Positions 16,428 to 25,686 of a stretch of DNA of 64,000 bases are shown here, in pieces; position 1 is the stretch's first letter; every line of letters starts with the position of its first letter. The DNA is from an uncultured Erythrobacter sp. (GTDB taxonomy: Bacteria > Pseudomonadota > Alphaproteobacteria > Sphingomonadales > Sphingomonadaceae), in assembly GCA_947494705.1 (NCBI GenBank), contig CANLVN010000002.1, forward strand, positions 1 to 64,000. Reading direction: 5' to 3'. A program made the position numbers and the translations under genes. The notes under the pieces were generated by a model. That model was not told the origin of the DNA, made no database searches, and was given only the letters and a program-made list of their open reading frames with translations.

Positions 16428-17198
16428 ATGATCGAGCGCTCTGCCGAAATGGTGAAATTCGACAATGTCGGCCTGCGCTATGGCGCCGATGCCGAGGTGC
16501 TGAGCGACCTCTCCTTCACGCTTTTTCCGGGCAGTTTCTATTTTCTCACCGGGGCCAGCGGCGCGGGCAAGACCAGCCTGTTGAAATTGCTCTACCTCGC
16601 ACAGCGCCCCTCGCGCGGCTCGATCCGCATGTTCGGCAAGGACATGATTACCCTGCCACGCCAGCGCCTGCCCGATTTCCGGCGCCGACTGGGTGTGGTG
16701 TTCCAGAACTTCCGCCTGGTCCCGCATCTTTCCGCTTTCGACAACGTTGCGCTTCCGCTGCGGCTGGCAGGCACGAACGAGGCGAAGGTGGTGAAAGCGG
16801 TGTCCGACATGCTCGAATGGGTCGGATTATCGCACCGCGCTCAGGCGATCCCGGCGACCATGTCGGGCGGCGAGCAACAGCGCGTGGCGATCGCGCGCGC
16901 GGTGATCGCTCGCCCGCAGATTCTCATCGCCGACGAGCCGACCGGCAACGTCGATCCCGAAATGGCGCTCAAGCTCCTGCGCTTGTTCGAGGCGCTGAAC
17001 AATCGCGTGGGGACCACCGTCATCGTCGCGACCCACGATGTCCACTTGCTCAAGAAAGTGCCGGATTCGCTCATCATGCGATTGGCAAAGGGGCGGCTGT
17101 CGGACCCGACCGGCGCGCTGCGCTATCCGCCCGCGCCAAAGCCAAAGATCAAGACCAAATCTACCGGGCCGCGTCCGCTCCCGGAGGATCCGCGGTGA
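16428..17198 (+). CDS. ftsE: cell-division ABC transporter ATP-binding protein FtsE
   Basis: The protein has 256 residues with Walker A GASGAGKT at ~42-49, a Q-loop in VVFQNFRLVPHLSAFDN, the ABC signature MSGGEQQRVAIARA and Walker B ILIADEPTGNVDP followed by the H-loop ATHDV. FtsE and FtsX form the inner-membrane complex that activates periplasmic peptidoglycan hydrolases during division. The first residues (MIERSAEMVKFDNVGLRYG) match FtsE. The C-terminal ~30 residues are a Pro/Lys-rich extension. The stop overlaps the GTG of ftsX. The 199-bp gap upstream is shared with the divergent zinc-ribbon gene and should hold both promoters. Confidence 0.95.
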   Translation: MIERSAEMVKFDNVGLRYGADAEVLSDLSFTLFPGSFYFLTGASGAGKTSLLKLLYLAQRPSRGSIRMFGKDMITLPRQRLPDFRRRLGVVFQNFRLVPHLSAFDNVALPLRLAGTNEAKVVKAVSDMLEWVGLSHRAQAIPATMSGGEQQRVAIARAVIARPQILIADEPTGNVDPEMALKLLRLFEALNNRVGTTVIVATHDVHLLKKVPDSLIMRLAKGRLSDPTGALRYPPAPKPKIKTKSTGPRPLPEDPR

Positions 17199-18136
17199 AC
17201 GCCCCGCCAGTGACACAGGATGCCCGCACAGAAACTAGCGGTGACAAGGTCGGGTCGGGAGCGGGATTATTGCCGCAGACCTGGTTCGGCGGTCCGATCC
17301 CGTGGGTGATTGCCATACTCATCGCTTTGGTCGTGATCGCCGCGGCAGGCGGCCTATCGTTTCGCAACCTTGCCGAGAACGCGCGCGCAGACCTGTCGGG
17401 TGCGGTCACGGTTCAGATCGCAGAGGCCGACCCGCAGGTCCGCACCGCCCAGGCAGAAGCGGCGGGCGACGCGCTGGCCGGACATCCGCTGGTCACCTCT
17501 GTTCGCATCGTTCCGGAAGCAGAACTCATCGAACTGCTCGAACCCTGGCTGGGCAGTGCGGCGTCGAGCGAAGACGTCCCGATCCCTGCCCTGATTGACG
17601 TCGAACTGACTCGCCGCGCCGACCGGCAGGAGCTCGCGCAGTTGCAGCTGGCGCTCGATCGCGCATTGGAGCCTCTGGGTGGTTCGGCGCGGGTGGATGC
17701 GCAATCGGAGTGGTTGCGTCCGGTCTACGATGCGCTGGCGGCGCTGCAGTATCTCGCGCTTGCGCTGATTGCGCTGGTCGGCTTCGCCACGGCCGCCGCA
17801 GTCTGGCTGGCAGCGCGCAGCGCCTTTGCCAATCACCGCGACACGGTCGAGATCATCCACCTGCTCGGCGGGACCGATGCGCAGGTCACACGGATTTTTC
17901 AGCGCTCGGTGCTGCGCGACGCGGTGTTCGGCGGTATCATCGGACTGCTGCTTGGACTGGGCGCAGTGTGGCTTCTGGGCCAGCAATTCGCCGCTCTCGA
18001 CAGTGGTATGGTTGCAGGCGGCGGGCTCGGCTGGGTCGACTGGGTCGTCATTGCCGCAATTCCCTTGGGCGGCGTTTTGCTTGCGCTCATCACCGGGCGT
18101 ATAACCATCGGCCTTGCTCTCAAGGCGATGCTGTAG
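17195..18136 (+). CDS. ftsX: cell-division permease protein FtsX
   Basis: The GTG start overlaps the ftsE stop as GTGA. The product has 313 residues: an N-terminal helix (PWVIAILIALVVIAAAGGLSF), a periplasmic domain (~60-175), then three more helices (YLALALIALVGFATAAAVWL, GGIIGLLLGLGAVWLL, WVVIAAIPLGGVLLALI), the four-helix layout of FtsX. The cytoplasmic loop holds VEIIHLLGGTDAQVTRIF, the usual FtsX coupling segment. Longer readings of this frame start inside ftsE and are not real. Confidence 0.93.
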   Translation: MNAPPVTQDARTETSGDKVGSGAGLLPQTWFGGPIPWVIAILIALVVIAAAGGLSFRNLAENARADLSGAVTVQIAEADPQVRTAQAEAAGDALAGHPLVTSVRIVPEAELIELLEPWLGSAASSEDVPIPALIDVELTRRADRQELAQLQLALDRALEPLGGSARVDAQSEWLRPVYDALAALQYLALALIALVGFATAAAVWLAARSAFANHRDTVEIIHLLGGTDAQVTRIFQRSVLRDAVFGGIIGLLLGLGAVWLLGQQFAALDSGMVAGGGLGWVDWVVIAAIPLGGVLLALITGRITIGLALKAML

Positions 18137-18153
18137 GCAATGTTGCAGGAACA

Positions 18154-18690
18154 ATGAAATTCATTCGGTACATTCTGGCGAGCCTCGTCCTTGTATGGGC
18201 GTTGGGCTTCATGTGGTTCGCAATTGCGTTGCCGCAGCCTGCGGACGGGCGGAGCACCGATGCGGTGATCGTGCCGACCGGCGGCGCAGGCCGGATCGCG
18301 CAGGGTCTGGCCGTACTCGATAGCGGCCTTGCCGACAGAATGCTGGTCACCGGCGTCGATCCCGAAGTGACCGAGGAAGAGTTTGCGACCGAGTTCGATG
18401 TGGAAAACGCCCGCATGGAGTGCTGCGTGACACTCGGTTTTCGCGCCGTCGACACACGAACCAATGCGACCGAGACCGCGGATTGGGTCGAAAAGAATGA
18501 CGTGCAATCCTTACGCCTCGTAACGACCGACTGGCACATGCGCCGCGCAGCAGGAGAGCTGGATCGCACGCTTCCGTCAGGAGTGGAGGTCGTGCGCGAT
18601 GCCGTCCCCTCCCATCCGAGCCTGGCCAGCCTGTTTCTTGAATATCACAAGTTGATCGCCAGTTCCGTGGCAGGCCTGTTCGGTTTCTGA
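18154..18690 (+). CDS. YdcF/ElyC-type DUF218 membrane protein
   Basis: ATG 18154 gives 178 residues. An N-terminal transmembrane helix (ILASLVLVWALGFMWFAIAL) precedes a DUF218 domain recognisable by DAVIVPTGGAGRIAQGL near the start and TNATETADWV and LVTTDWHMRRA further on. DUF218 proteins such as ElyC and SanA are linked to envelope assembly. Here the gene follows ftsX by 17 bp and precedes an acyltransferase by 8 bp, so it probably belongs to an envelope operon. The specific reaction is unknown. Confidence 0.85.
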   Translation: MKFIRYILASLVLVWALGFMWFAIALPQPADGRSTDAVIVPTGGAGRIAQGLAVLDSGLADRMLVTGVDPEVTEEEFATEFDVENARMECCVTLGFRAVDTRTNATETADWVEKNDVQSLRLVTTDWHMRRAAGELDRTLPSGVEVVRDAVPSHPSLASLFLEYHKLIASSVAGLFGF

Positions 18691-18698
18691 GGCGGTTC

Positions 18699-19418
18699 GT
18701 GGCGTATCTTCGCAATCTTGCATTCTATCCCTTGTTTTACGGCGTGAGCGCGGTCTTGACGCTTTTGTCGGTCCTTTCGCTGCCCTTTGGCCGAGAAGCG
18801 CTAAAGAAGGTTGTGGCCGCATGGGGCAGATGGCATCGCTGGTGCGTCGAGAACCTGCTCGGCATCCGCATCGTGCAGCACGGCACCATCCCGGACGAGC
18901 CGGTGCTGATCGCGGTCAAGCACGAAAGCTTTTTCGAAGCGATCGACATGCCGCGCTTGCTCAGTTTCCCGACGGTTTTCGCCAAGCGCGAGCTGTTCCT
19001 GATCCCCGGCTGGGGCACATCGGCGCGGGTCTATGGCCTCGTGCCGGTGGCGCGCGACAAGGGCGCGGGCGCTCTTCGCGGCATGATCGCGTTCGCCAAG
19101 GCACGCGTCAGCGAAGGGCGGCCACTGGTGATCTTTCCCGAAGGCACCCGGGTGCCCCATGGCGAGGAACCTGCACTGCAATCGGGCTTCGCCGGCATCT
19201 ACAAGCTGCTCGGCCTGCCTGTCGTGCCGGTCGCCGTAAACAGCGGGCCGCTATATCACCGGATCGTCAAACAGCCCGGCACCATCACCTACCGTGTGGG
19301 CGAGACGATCCCAGCCGGACTTTCGCGCGCCGATATGGAGCGGCAGGTTCACCGCGCGATCAATGCGCTCAACAGTCGTGAAAGCATTCCTTCGGGCCCG
19401 CAGGCTGCCAACGCCTGA
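18699..19418 (+). CDS. PlsC-type 1-acyl-glycerol-3-phosphate acyltransferase
   Basis: The 239-residue protein starts with GTG. A hydrophobic N-terminus (LAFYPLFYGVSAVLTLLSVL) anchors it in the inner membrane. The PlsC motifs are present: motif I appears as KHESFFEAID, that is His-x4-Glu instead of the usual His-x4-Asp, and motif III as VIFPEGTRVPHG. The family transfers an acyl group to lysophosphatidic acid, making phosphatidic acid for phospholipid synthesis. It is the last gene of the ftsEX-YdcF group and is convergent with tyrC. Orthologous acyltransferases with a Glu at that position exist, so this is a variant and not necessarily a lesion. Confidence 0.88.
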   Translation: MAYLRNLAFYPLFYGVSAVLTLLSVLSLPFGREALKKVVAAWGRWHRWCVENLLGIRIVQHGTIPDEPVLIAVKHESFFEAIDMPRLLSFPTVFAKRELFLIPGWGTSARVYGLVPVARDKGAGALRGMIAFAKARVSEGRPLVIFPEGTRVPHGEEPALQSGFAGIYKLLGLPVVPVAVNSGPLYHRIVKQPGTITYRVGETIPAGLSRADMERQVHRAINALNSRESIPSGPQAANA

Positions 19419-19445
19419 TTCTTTCGCTGCCAGCCACCGGTGAAC

Positions 19446-20354
19446 TCAGGCGTGATCGCTGCGCCCGAAATCGGGGCGTTCGTCATCCTGCCCCTGATCG
19501 ATCACTTCACGGCGAATTGCGCGGGTGCGTGTAAACAGATCGTGCAGTGCCTCCCCATCGCCGGAGCGGATTGCGCGCTGCATCGCGGTCAGGTCCTCGG
19601 TGAAGCGACCCAGCATTTCCAGCACCGCGCCCTTGTTGTTGAGGAAGACGTCGCGCCACATCACCGGGTCCGAAGCGGCGATGCGAGTGAAGTCGCGAAA
19701 GCCCCCGGCGGAATATTTGATGACTTCAGAGCGGGTCACTTCCTCAAGGTCGCTCGCCGTGCCGACGATGGTGTAGGCGATGAGGTGCGGAATGTGGCTG
19801 GTCACGGCCAGCACGAGGTCGTGGTGCTCTGCATCCATGATCTCGACCTTGGCGCCCAACCCGGCCCAGAATGCCGAGAGCGAGGCGACGGCATCCTTAT
19901 CGACGTCCGCGGGCGGTGTAAGGATGCACCAGCGGTTGACGAACAGGTCCGCAAACCCGGCTTCCGGACCGCTCTGCTCCGTGCCGGCGACCGGGTGGGC
20001 AGGGATCACGGTATGGCCGGGCAGTGCCTCGGCCAGCGCCAAAGAAACGCTTTGCTTGGACGAGCCGACATCGCTGACGATCGCGCCGTCAGGCAACGCA
20101 TCGGCAAGACTTGCGGCCGCATCGCGCATTGCGCCGACCGGCACGCACAGGATGACGAGATCCGCGTCGCGCGCGGCCTCGGCGGGCGACGCGAAGACCG
20201 TACCGACCAGCCCGCGCTCCCCCGCAACATCGCGCACATGCGGATTGGCGTCGAAGCCGGTTGTGACGATACCAGGAGCACGCTCGCGCAGAGCGAGGCC
20301 GATCGACCCGCCCAGCAGGCCCAACCCGATGATGGCGACGCGCTGGATGGTCAT
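19446..20354 (-). CDS. tyrC: prephenate/arogenate dehydrogenase family protein
   Basis: Starting at ATG 20354 ([20 protein letters not shown]), the product has ~302 residues with an NAD(P)-binding Rossmann motif GLGLLGGS at 10-17. It also has the family's [10 protein letters not shown] and [14 protein letters not shown] segments and [13 protein letters not shown] in the helical dimerisation domain. It oxidatively decarboxylates prephenate or arogenate in tyrosine biosynthesis. Its ATG overlaps the TGA of hisC, the standard hisC-tyrC order in alphaproteobacteria, where the aminotransferase can supply arogenate. No ACT domain is present. Confidence 0.93.
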   Translation of the reverse strand: MTIQRVAIIGLGLLGGSIGLALRERAPGIVTTGFDANPHVRDVAGERGLVGTVFASPAEAARDADLVILCVPVGAMRDAAASLADALPDGAIVSDVGSSKQSVSLALAEALPGHTVIPAHPVAGTEQSGPEAGFADLFVNRWCILTPPADVDKDAVASLSAFWAGLGAKVEIMDAEHHDLVLAVTSHIPHLIAYTIVGTASDLEEVTRSEVIKYSAGGFRDFTRIAASDPVMWRDVFLNNKGAVLEMLGRFTEDLTAMQRAIRSGDGEALHDLFTRTRAIRREVIDQGQDDERPDFGRSDHA

Positions 20355-21454
20355 TCCGCTTCTCCGCAAATCGCGCGCAGGGTCGAGGCCACCCGCGCCA
20401 TGTCCTCGCTTTTGCCGATCGTGATGCGCAGGGCATCGGGCAGGCCCTGCCCCGGCAGGTGGCGCACCGCATAGCCGGCTTCGGCCAACGCCTCGAGCGC
20501 GGTCTCGGCTTTCACATCACCCTCAAAGCGCACCAAGACGAAATTGGCTTCGCTCGGCACGGCGGACAGCCCGTGATTGCCCAGGGCCTCGACGACCTCG
20601 ACAAAACGCGCCCGCTCGTTCTGGTTGTGCTCACGGCTGGCTATCACGAAATCCTGGTCGCCCAGCGCCGCCTGTGCGCCTTTCTGTCCGCTCACTGTCA
20701 CGTTGAACGGCCCGCGGATACGGTTGAGAACCCCGATCAATCCCGGCGCTCCGGTCGCCCAACCGATCCGCTCGGCGGCAAGTCCGTAGATCTTGGAAAA
20801 GGTCCGCGTGACCAGCACGTTGTCGTGGGCTGCCGCCAGATCGAAGCCGACGCGCTGATGCGCCGGATCGACATATTCGCCGTAAGCCTCGTCGAGCACG
20901 AGCAGCACGTCGCGCGGAAGTCCTTCATGCAATCGCACCACCTCATCGGGCGCAAGCCACGTGCCGGTCGGATTGTTCGGATTAGCGAGGAAGACAACGC
21001 GGGTCCGCTCCGTCACGGCGGCGAGCATCGCGTCGACATCGGCTGTGAAATCGGTGTCGGGCACTTCCACCGGGTCCGCACCGCATCGCCTCGCCGCGAT
21101 GTCATAGACCGCGAAGGAATGCGCCGAGAACAGCACCTCGTCGCCAACGCCAGCAAAACCCTGAGCAGCGAGATTCAGCAACTCATCAGACCCCGTCCCG
21201 CACACGATCCGTGCAGGGTCCAGCCCGTGCAGCTGCGCTATCGCCGCTCTAAGGGCTTTCGCATCCGGATCGGGATAGCCCGCAGCCTCTCCCCTCGCCT
21301 CTTCCAGCGCCGCCAGTGCAGCCGTGCTCGTGCCCAGCGCATTTTCGTTCGCCGAGAGTTTCACCAGCGCGCGCCCGTCACTCGTCGACGATTTGCCGGG
21401 GACGTAGGCGTGGATGCCGAGGATATAGGGCTTGGGGGTGGGTCTGGATGTCAT
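20351..21454 (-). CDS. hisC: histidinol-phosphate aminotransferase
   Basis: ATG 21454 ([20 protein letters not shown]) gives 367 residues. Features of class II PLP aminotransferases are visible: [12 protein letters not shown] near the N-terminus, [23 protein letters not shown], and the PLP lysine in [17 protein letters not shown]. The final Arg region reads [18 protein letters not shown]. The enzyme works in histidine biosynthesis and in alphaproteobacteria may also transaminate aromatic precursors, which suits its coupling to tyrC. It diverges from metX, with ~98 bp between the two starts. Confidence 0.93.
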   Translation of the reverse strand: MTSRPTPKPYILGIHAYVPGKSSTSDGRALVKLSANENALGTSTAALAALEEARGEAAGYPDPDAKALRAAIAQLHGLDPARIVCGTGSDELLNLAAQGFAGVGDEVLFSAHSFAVYDIAARRCGADPVEVPDTDFTADVDAMLAAVTERTRVVFLANPNNPTGTWLAPDEVVRLHEGLPRDVLLVLDEAYGEYVDPAHQRVGFDLAAAHDNVLVTRTFSKIYGLAAERIGWATGAPGLIGVLNRIRGPFNVTVSGQKGAQAALGDQDFVIASREHNQNERARFVEVVEALGNHGLSAVPSEANFVLVRFEGDVKAETALEALAEAGYAVRHLPGQGLPDALRITIGKSEDMARVASTLRAICGEAE

Positions 21455-21552
21455 TTCGCCACGCCACTTGGTGCAAAAACAGCCCTTCGACAAGCACCGG
21501 ATTGGCGGCTAAGGCGGCAAACCTTCAGTTTTCCACCCGGGTCACTTCTTTC

Positions 21553-22644
21553 GTGCAGCACACTTCCGCGACCTACCAGCTCCCCGATGCATTGCCGCTC
21601 GACAGCGGCAAGGTGCTCGAAAGCGCCGAGATCGCCTATGAGACATACGGCGCGCTGAATGCGGACCGGTCGAACGCGGTGCTGATCTGCCATGCGCTGA
21701 CCGGCGACCAGTATGTCGCCAGCGAGCACCCGATTACCGGCAAGCCGGGATGGTGGGAAAGGATGGTCGGTCCGGGCAAGCCGATCGACACCGACCGCTT
21801 CCACGTGATTTGCGCCAACGTGATCGGCAGCTGCATGGGCTCCACGGGTCCCGCCAGTACGGGCCCGGGAGGAGAGCCTTATGCGATGCGCTTTCCCGTC
21901 ATCACCATTCGCGACATGGTTCGCGCGCTTGTAGCGTTGCTGGACGGGTTGGGGATCGAGCGACTGCACTGCGTCGTTGGCGGCTCGATGGGCGGAATGC
22001 AGGCGCTGAGCCTCGCGGCCAACTGGCCCGATCGTGCCGCACGCGTGCTGGTGATCGCTTCGACCACGCGACATTCCGCTCAGAACATCGCTTTCCATGA
22101 ACTCGGCCGACAGGCGATCATGGCCGATCCGGCCTGGGCTGGCGGCGATTACCACACAACCGACGCCAAGCCCGACAACGGTCTGGCGGTGGCTCGCATG
22201 GCGGCGCATATCACCTATCTTTCCGAAGAGGGGCTGACCGACAAGTTCGGTCGAAGACTGCAAGATCGCGACGCCAAGAGCTTTGGTTTCGAGGCCGACT
22301 TCCAGGTCGAATCCTACCTGCGCTACCAGGGCAGCGGCTTCACCCAGCGTTTCGACGCCAATTCCTATCTCTATATCACGCGGGCGATGGACTATTTCGA
22401 TCTGGCCGAAGAGCATGGCGGGAAGCTCGCCAATGCCTTTACGGGCACGGATGCACGCTTTTGCGTCGTCAGCTTCGACACCGACTGGCTCTATCCCACG
22501 GCTGAGAGCCGCCATGTGGTCCACGCGCTCAATGCCGCCGGGGCCAAGGTGAGCTTTGTCGAGTTGAGTGCCAATGCCGGTCACGACAGCTTCCTGTTGC
22601 CGCACGAACAGCTCGACCGGGTGGTGCGGGGGTTCGTGGAATGA
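21553..22644 (+). CDS. metX: homoserine O-acetyltransferase / O-succinyltransferase
   Basis: The alpha/beta-hydrolase fold of MetX is clear: [12 protein letters not shown] (oxyanion region), the nucleophile elbow [28 protein letters not shown] with the acid, and [10 protein letters not shown] with the catalytic His. It acylates homoserine, the first committed step of methionine synthesis. The start is not obvious: GTG 21553 ([17 protein letters not shown]) has no strong ribosome site but fits the usual N-terminal distance. The last bases overlap the ATG of metW, the conserved metX-metW pair of alphaproteobacteria. Confidence 0.92.
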   Translation: MQHTSATYQLPDALPLDSGKVLESAEIAYETYGALNADRSNAVLICHALTGDQYVASEHPITGKPGWWERMVGPGKPIDTDRFHVICANVIGSCMGSTGPASTGPGGEPYAMRFPVITIRDMVRALVALLDGLGIERLHCVVGGSMGGMQALSLAANWPDRAARVLVIASTTRHSAQNIAFHELGRQAIMADPAWAGGDYHTTDAKPDNGLAVARMAAHITYLSEEGLTDKFGRRLQDRDAKSFGFEADFQVESYLRYQGSGFTQRFDANSYLYITRAMDYFDLAEEHGGKLANAFTGTDARFCVVSFDTDWLYPTAESRHVVHALNAAGAKVSFVELSANAGHDSFLLPHEQLDRVVRGFVE

Positions 22645-23231
22645 AGAACTTGCGACCCGACCTCGCCGCCATCGCCGCCCATGTCGAGCCCGGCTCGCGC
22701 GCGCTTGATATCGGTTGTGGCGACGGTGGATTGATGGCGGTGCTCGAAGGCGAGAAAGGCTGCGACGTTCGCGGAATCGAGATCGATCCCGTGCTGGTCG
22801 AGCGATGCGTCTCGCGCGGGCTTTCCGTGGTTCAGGGCGACGCCAACACCGACCTCACCGAATATCCGGACAAGGCGTTCGACTACGCTATCCTTAGCCA
22901 GACGCTGCAAACCGCGATCCGCCCCGACCGGATGCTCGACGAACTGCTGCGTGTGGGACGGCGCGCCTTCGTCTCTTTCCCCAATTTCGCCCATTGGCGA
23001 ACCCGCAAGGCGTTGCTGATGGGCGGGCGGATGCCGGTCACGCGGGCCTTGCCGGTCAGCTGGTACGAGACCGACAACATCCACCACGTCACGATCGAGG
23101 ACTTCCGCGACCTCGCGCGGGCAAAGGGCGCTGTCATCGAGCGAGCGTGGCATTTTGCAAACGGGCGCGCCATTGGCCGGATTGGGGCCAACTGGCGCGC
23201 CGAATTCGCGGTGTTCGAACTCAGCCGTTAG
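22641..23231 (+). CDS. metW: methionine biosynthesis protein MetW
   Basis: The 196-residue SAM-dependent methyltransferase-fold protein carries motif [17 protein letters not shown] and the MetW hallmark sequences [15 protein letters not shown] and [15 protein letters not shown], plus [15 protein letters not shown]. It is translationally coupled to metX (ATGA overlap). Its stop overlaps the stop of the convergent VOC gene. MetW assists MetX in methionine formation. Confidence 0.94.
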   Translation: MKNLRPDLAAIAAHVEPGSRALDIGCGDGGLMAVLEGEKGCDVRGIEIDPVLVERCVSRGLSVVQGDANTDLTEYPDKAFDYAILSQTLQTAIRPDRMLDELLRVGRRAFVSFPNFAHWRTRKALLMGGRMPVTRALPVSWYETDNIHHVTIEDFRDLARAKGAVIERAWHFANGRAIGRIGANWRAEFAVFELSR

Positions 23232-23617
23232 GGCCGGTGAATGCCGCAGACCTTGTGGCCGTCGGGATCGGTGAAATAGCACAGGTTCATCACGCCCATG
23301 CTCCCCTCGCGCGGCCCCGGCGGGTCTTCGATGCTGGTGCCGCCATTGGCCACTGCCACGTCGTGCAACTTCTTCACCTGTTCGAGGCTGTCGCACTTGA
23401 AACCGATGGTCATGCCATTGGCACATTCGGCCGGCTTGCCGTTGATCGGCTCGCTGACCGAGAACGTGCTGCCATTGTGCATGTAGAACAGCCGGGTCTG
23501 CCCGGTGTCGTTGACATGCTCCATGGGCGCGCCCGCCCCCAGCACTCCAAGGACTTCGTTGTAGAATGCCTTTGACTTCTCGATGTCGTTGGTGCCGATC
23601 ATGATGTGACTGAACAT
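23228..23617 (-). CDS. VOC (glyoxalase/dioxygenase superfamily) protein
   Basis: The 129-residue single-domain VOC protein begins MFSHIMIGTNDIEKSKAFYN, with a metal-ligand His at position 4. It continues with GSTFSVSEPINGKP and ends [17 protein letters not shown]. Such small proteins dimerise to form a metal site; substrates vary widely and cannot be assigned here. It is convergent with metW, their stop codons sharing bases at 23228-23231. Confidence 0.88.
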   Translation of the reverse strand: MFSHIMIGTNDIEKSKAFYNEVLGVLGAGAPMEHVNDTGQTRLFYMHNGSTFSVSEPINGKPAECANGMTIGFKCDSLEQVKKLHDVAVANGGTSIEDPPGPREGSMGVMNLCYFTDPDGHKVCGIHRP

Positions 23618-23726
23618 GTGTTGTCTCTCTCCTTGGGTGTTCTAGCCGGGCGGTGTTAGGCTGGGCTATCGCCGTCCACAAGTCGCGAGTAGCCGCAGGT
23701 TCATCTCCCGCGCTATAGGCAGGGGC

Positions 23727-24113
23727 ATGATCATCAGCCTCACCGCTGCGCTTGCAGCCCTCGCCCTCCAATCCGCTCCCGTCACAGCTGACGCCGCGCC
23801 CGCATCGCTCGATGCGCTGCCGATCGAGCAATCGACGGCCCCGCGCTGCGGTGTCGCCTTTGCCGTGATCAGCCGCTGGCAGAAGGCCGGTGACGAGCGC
23901 GGGGAGGCCTATCCCGACATGGAAAGCGAAGGAGGACGCGAGTTCTTCGTGCGCGCCATGGCCGACCTGATGGATCAGACCGGGCTCGACCGCGATCAGG
24001 TCGGCGCGATCATATTCGACGAGGTGACGGCGCTCGACACACCGGACGGTGCAGAGCGGATCGAGGCGATGATGCCCGCCTGTTTGCTGCTTAAAGCGAA
24101 TGCCGGTCTCTAA
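23727..24113 (+). CDS. small exported protein of unknown function, 128 aa
   Basis: A hydrophobic N-terminus (MIISLTAALAALALQSAP) suggests export. The mature part holds TAPRCGVAFAVISRWQKAGD and a second Cys in MMPACLLLKANAG. The two Cys could pair in the periplasm. It has no recognised domain. The layout (short, helical, exported, Cys near both ends) is common for uncharacterised periplasmic proteins in this group. It sits 109 bp from the divergent VOC gene and ~45 bp before a GST gene. Confidence 0.65.
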   Translation: MIISLTAALAALALQSAPVTADAAPASLDALPIEQSTAPRCGVAFAVISRWQKAGDERGEAYPDMESEGGREFFVRAMADLMDQTGLDRDQVGAIIFDEVTALDTPDGAERIEAMMPACLLLKANAGL

Positions 24114-24158
24114 GCACGCTGGAAACATCGACAGTTCTGGGGCATGAAGGCTGCAACC

Positions 24159-24830
24159 ATGTGGCTTCTCTACCAATTCCCGCTGTGCCCGTTCTCTCGC
24201 AAGATCCGTCTGCTGATGGGCGAGAAGAACGTCGCCTACGATCTGGTTCGCGAAGACCCCTGGGCCGCGTCCGAGCAGTTCGGCAATCTCAACGCCGCCG
24301 GATCGACGCCGGTGCTCGTCAACGAGCAGAAGGGCATCGTGCTGGCCGATAGCCGGGCGATTGCCGAATACCTCGAAGAGACGGTCGAGAAGTCGCCGAT
24401 GATCAACGGCACCGCCGCCGGGCGGGCGGAGATCCGGCGTCTGGTCGCGCTGTTCGACGAGAACTTCTACCGCGACGTGACCGAACCGCTGCTGCTCGAA
24501 CGCATGAAGAAGCGCCTCGTTTACAAGCAGCCACCCGACAGCCGCGCACTGCGCGAGGCGATGCGCATGGCGCATGGGCACCTCGATTACATGGACTGGC
24601 TGATCGACAACCGCCCGTGGCTTGCAGGCGCAACGATGAGCATGGCCGACCTTGCCGCCGCCGCGCAGATCAGCGTTGCCGACTATCTGGGCGGGATCGA
24701 CTGGAAGGGGCACGAACAGACGCGCGGCTGGTACGCCGTGTTCAAGAGCCGCCCGAGCTTCCGCCCGCTGCTGTCCGAACGCATGGACCAGATCAAGCCG
24801 CCCGACCATTACGGAAAGGTCGATGCGTGA
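24159..24830 (+). CDS. glutathione S-transferase family protein
   Basis: I place the start at ATG 24159 (MWLLYQFPLCPFSRKIRLLM), because the thioredoxin-like domain begins at once; ATG 24144 is possible. The CPFS motif at the end of the first strand supplies a Cys or Ser for glutathione chemistry, followed by the cis-Pro segment AAGSTPVLVNE and ADSRAIAEYLEE (glutathione gamma-Glu site). The all-helical C-terminal domain carries LAGATMSMADLAAAAQISVADY. The substrate is unknown. A 286-bp gap with no visible gene follows. Confidence 0.88.
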   Translation: MWLLYQFPLCPFSRKIRLLMGEKNVAYDLVREDPWAASEQFGNLNAAGSTPVLVNEQKGIVLADSRAIAEYLEETVEKSPMINGTAAGRAEIRRLVALFDENFYRDVTEPLLLERMKKRLVYKQPPDSRALREAMRMAHGHLDYMDWLIDNRPWLAGATMSMADLAAAAQISVADYLGGIDWKGHEQTRGWYAVFKSRPSFRPLLSERMDQIKPPDHYGKVDA

Positions 24831-25116
24831 TCCGTGCGCCCGTGTGGAACACCGAAGTGGGGTCTTTGAAAATCGGCCACCTTCGCACAACCATCTGTTG
24901 TTAAAGCGATAAACCCGGTTCTGGCGCGCCGGATGTGTGACTTTCCGGATCGCGCCCTCTGGCCGGGTCGCAGGGTCGGGTTTCGCAGGGAGTGCCATCC
25001 GCGCTAGCTTAGGGTTCGCAGCAAACGTAGGAAAACGAACTCGGGCACGGCCACCGCTGGCCTTGCGAACCGCCCTCCCTCCGCCAATATGAGACAGCGG
25101 AAAGAGAGGCAGTTTG

Positions 25117-25518
25117 ATGACCGACGACGCGAAATCCATTACCGAAGCCGAATGGCGTGAGCGCCTTTCTGCGGAGCAGTTCCACATCCTGCGCGAAGCC
25201 GGGACCGAACGCGCTTTCAGCGGCAAATACGACAAGTTCTACGAGAACGGCGAGTATATGTGCGCGGCCTGCGGCACCCGCCTGTTCATCAGCGCGGCCA
25301 AATATAACAGCGGCTGCGGCTGGCCCGCCTTTACAAAGCCCGCCGATGGCGAGGTGGTCGAAGAGCATCGCGACACCTCGCATGGCATGATCCGGACCGA
25401 AGTCACCTGCGGCAATTGCGGCAGCCATCTCGGCCATGTCTTCCCCGATGGTCCGCCCGAGGATGGCGGCCTGCGCTACTGCATCAATTCCGCCGCGTTG
25501 GAATTCGCGCCGGAGTAA
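25117..25518 (+). CDS. msrB: peptide-methionine (R)-S-oxide reductase
   Basis: Starting at ATG 25117 with an AGAGAGG ribosome site, the 133-residue protein has the MsrB zinc site (CAAC and CGNC), the substrate-site [10 protein letters not shown] and [10 protein letters not shown], and the catalytic Cys in [11 protein letters not shown]. It reduces the R epimer of methionine sulfoxide in proteins. It is a single cytoplasmic domain without a signal peptide. The partner enzyme for the S epimer, msrA, is 14 kb away. Confidence 0.95.
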   Translation: MTDDAKSITEAEWRERLSAEQFHILREAGTERAFSGKYDKFYENGEYMCAACGTRLFISAAKYNSGCGWPAFTKPADGEVVEEHRDTSHGMIRTEVTCGNCGSHLGHVFPDGPPEDGGLRYCINSAALEFAPE

Positions 25519-25686
25519 AACGAGCGCACGCGGTCGGAACCGATGCACATTTCACGGCGACTTCCCGCAAATGTGCACCGCTTTATGCGCCGAAGTCGAG
25601 CAGGTGTGTTCACGCCGGGTTACAACTCGCCTATGCATGACCGGTGGCGTGAAAGAAGCTGCGCAGTAAGAGCATAAAAGCACAGA

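Noticed and set aside
19440..20474. 344-codon plus-strand ORF over tyrC
   Set aside because: Antisense to tyrC/hisC, whose catalytic motifs are intact; translation is Arg/His-rich without a fold pattern.
21455..21552. SAM-II riboswitch call upstream of metX
   Set aside because: The diagnostic pseudoknot sequences could not be aligned by eye; kept only as a possible structured leader.
22581..25235. 884-codon minus-strand ORF across metW, the GST and msrB
   Set aside because: It spans several real genes in the opposite direction; only the embedded VOC frame (23228-23617, another frame) is real on that strand.
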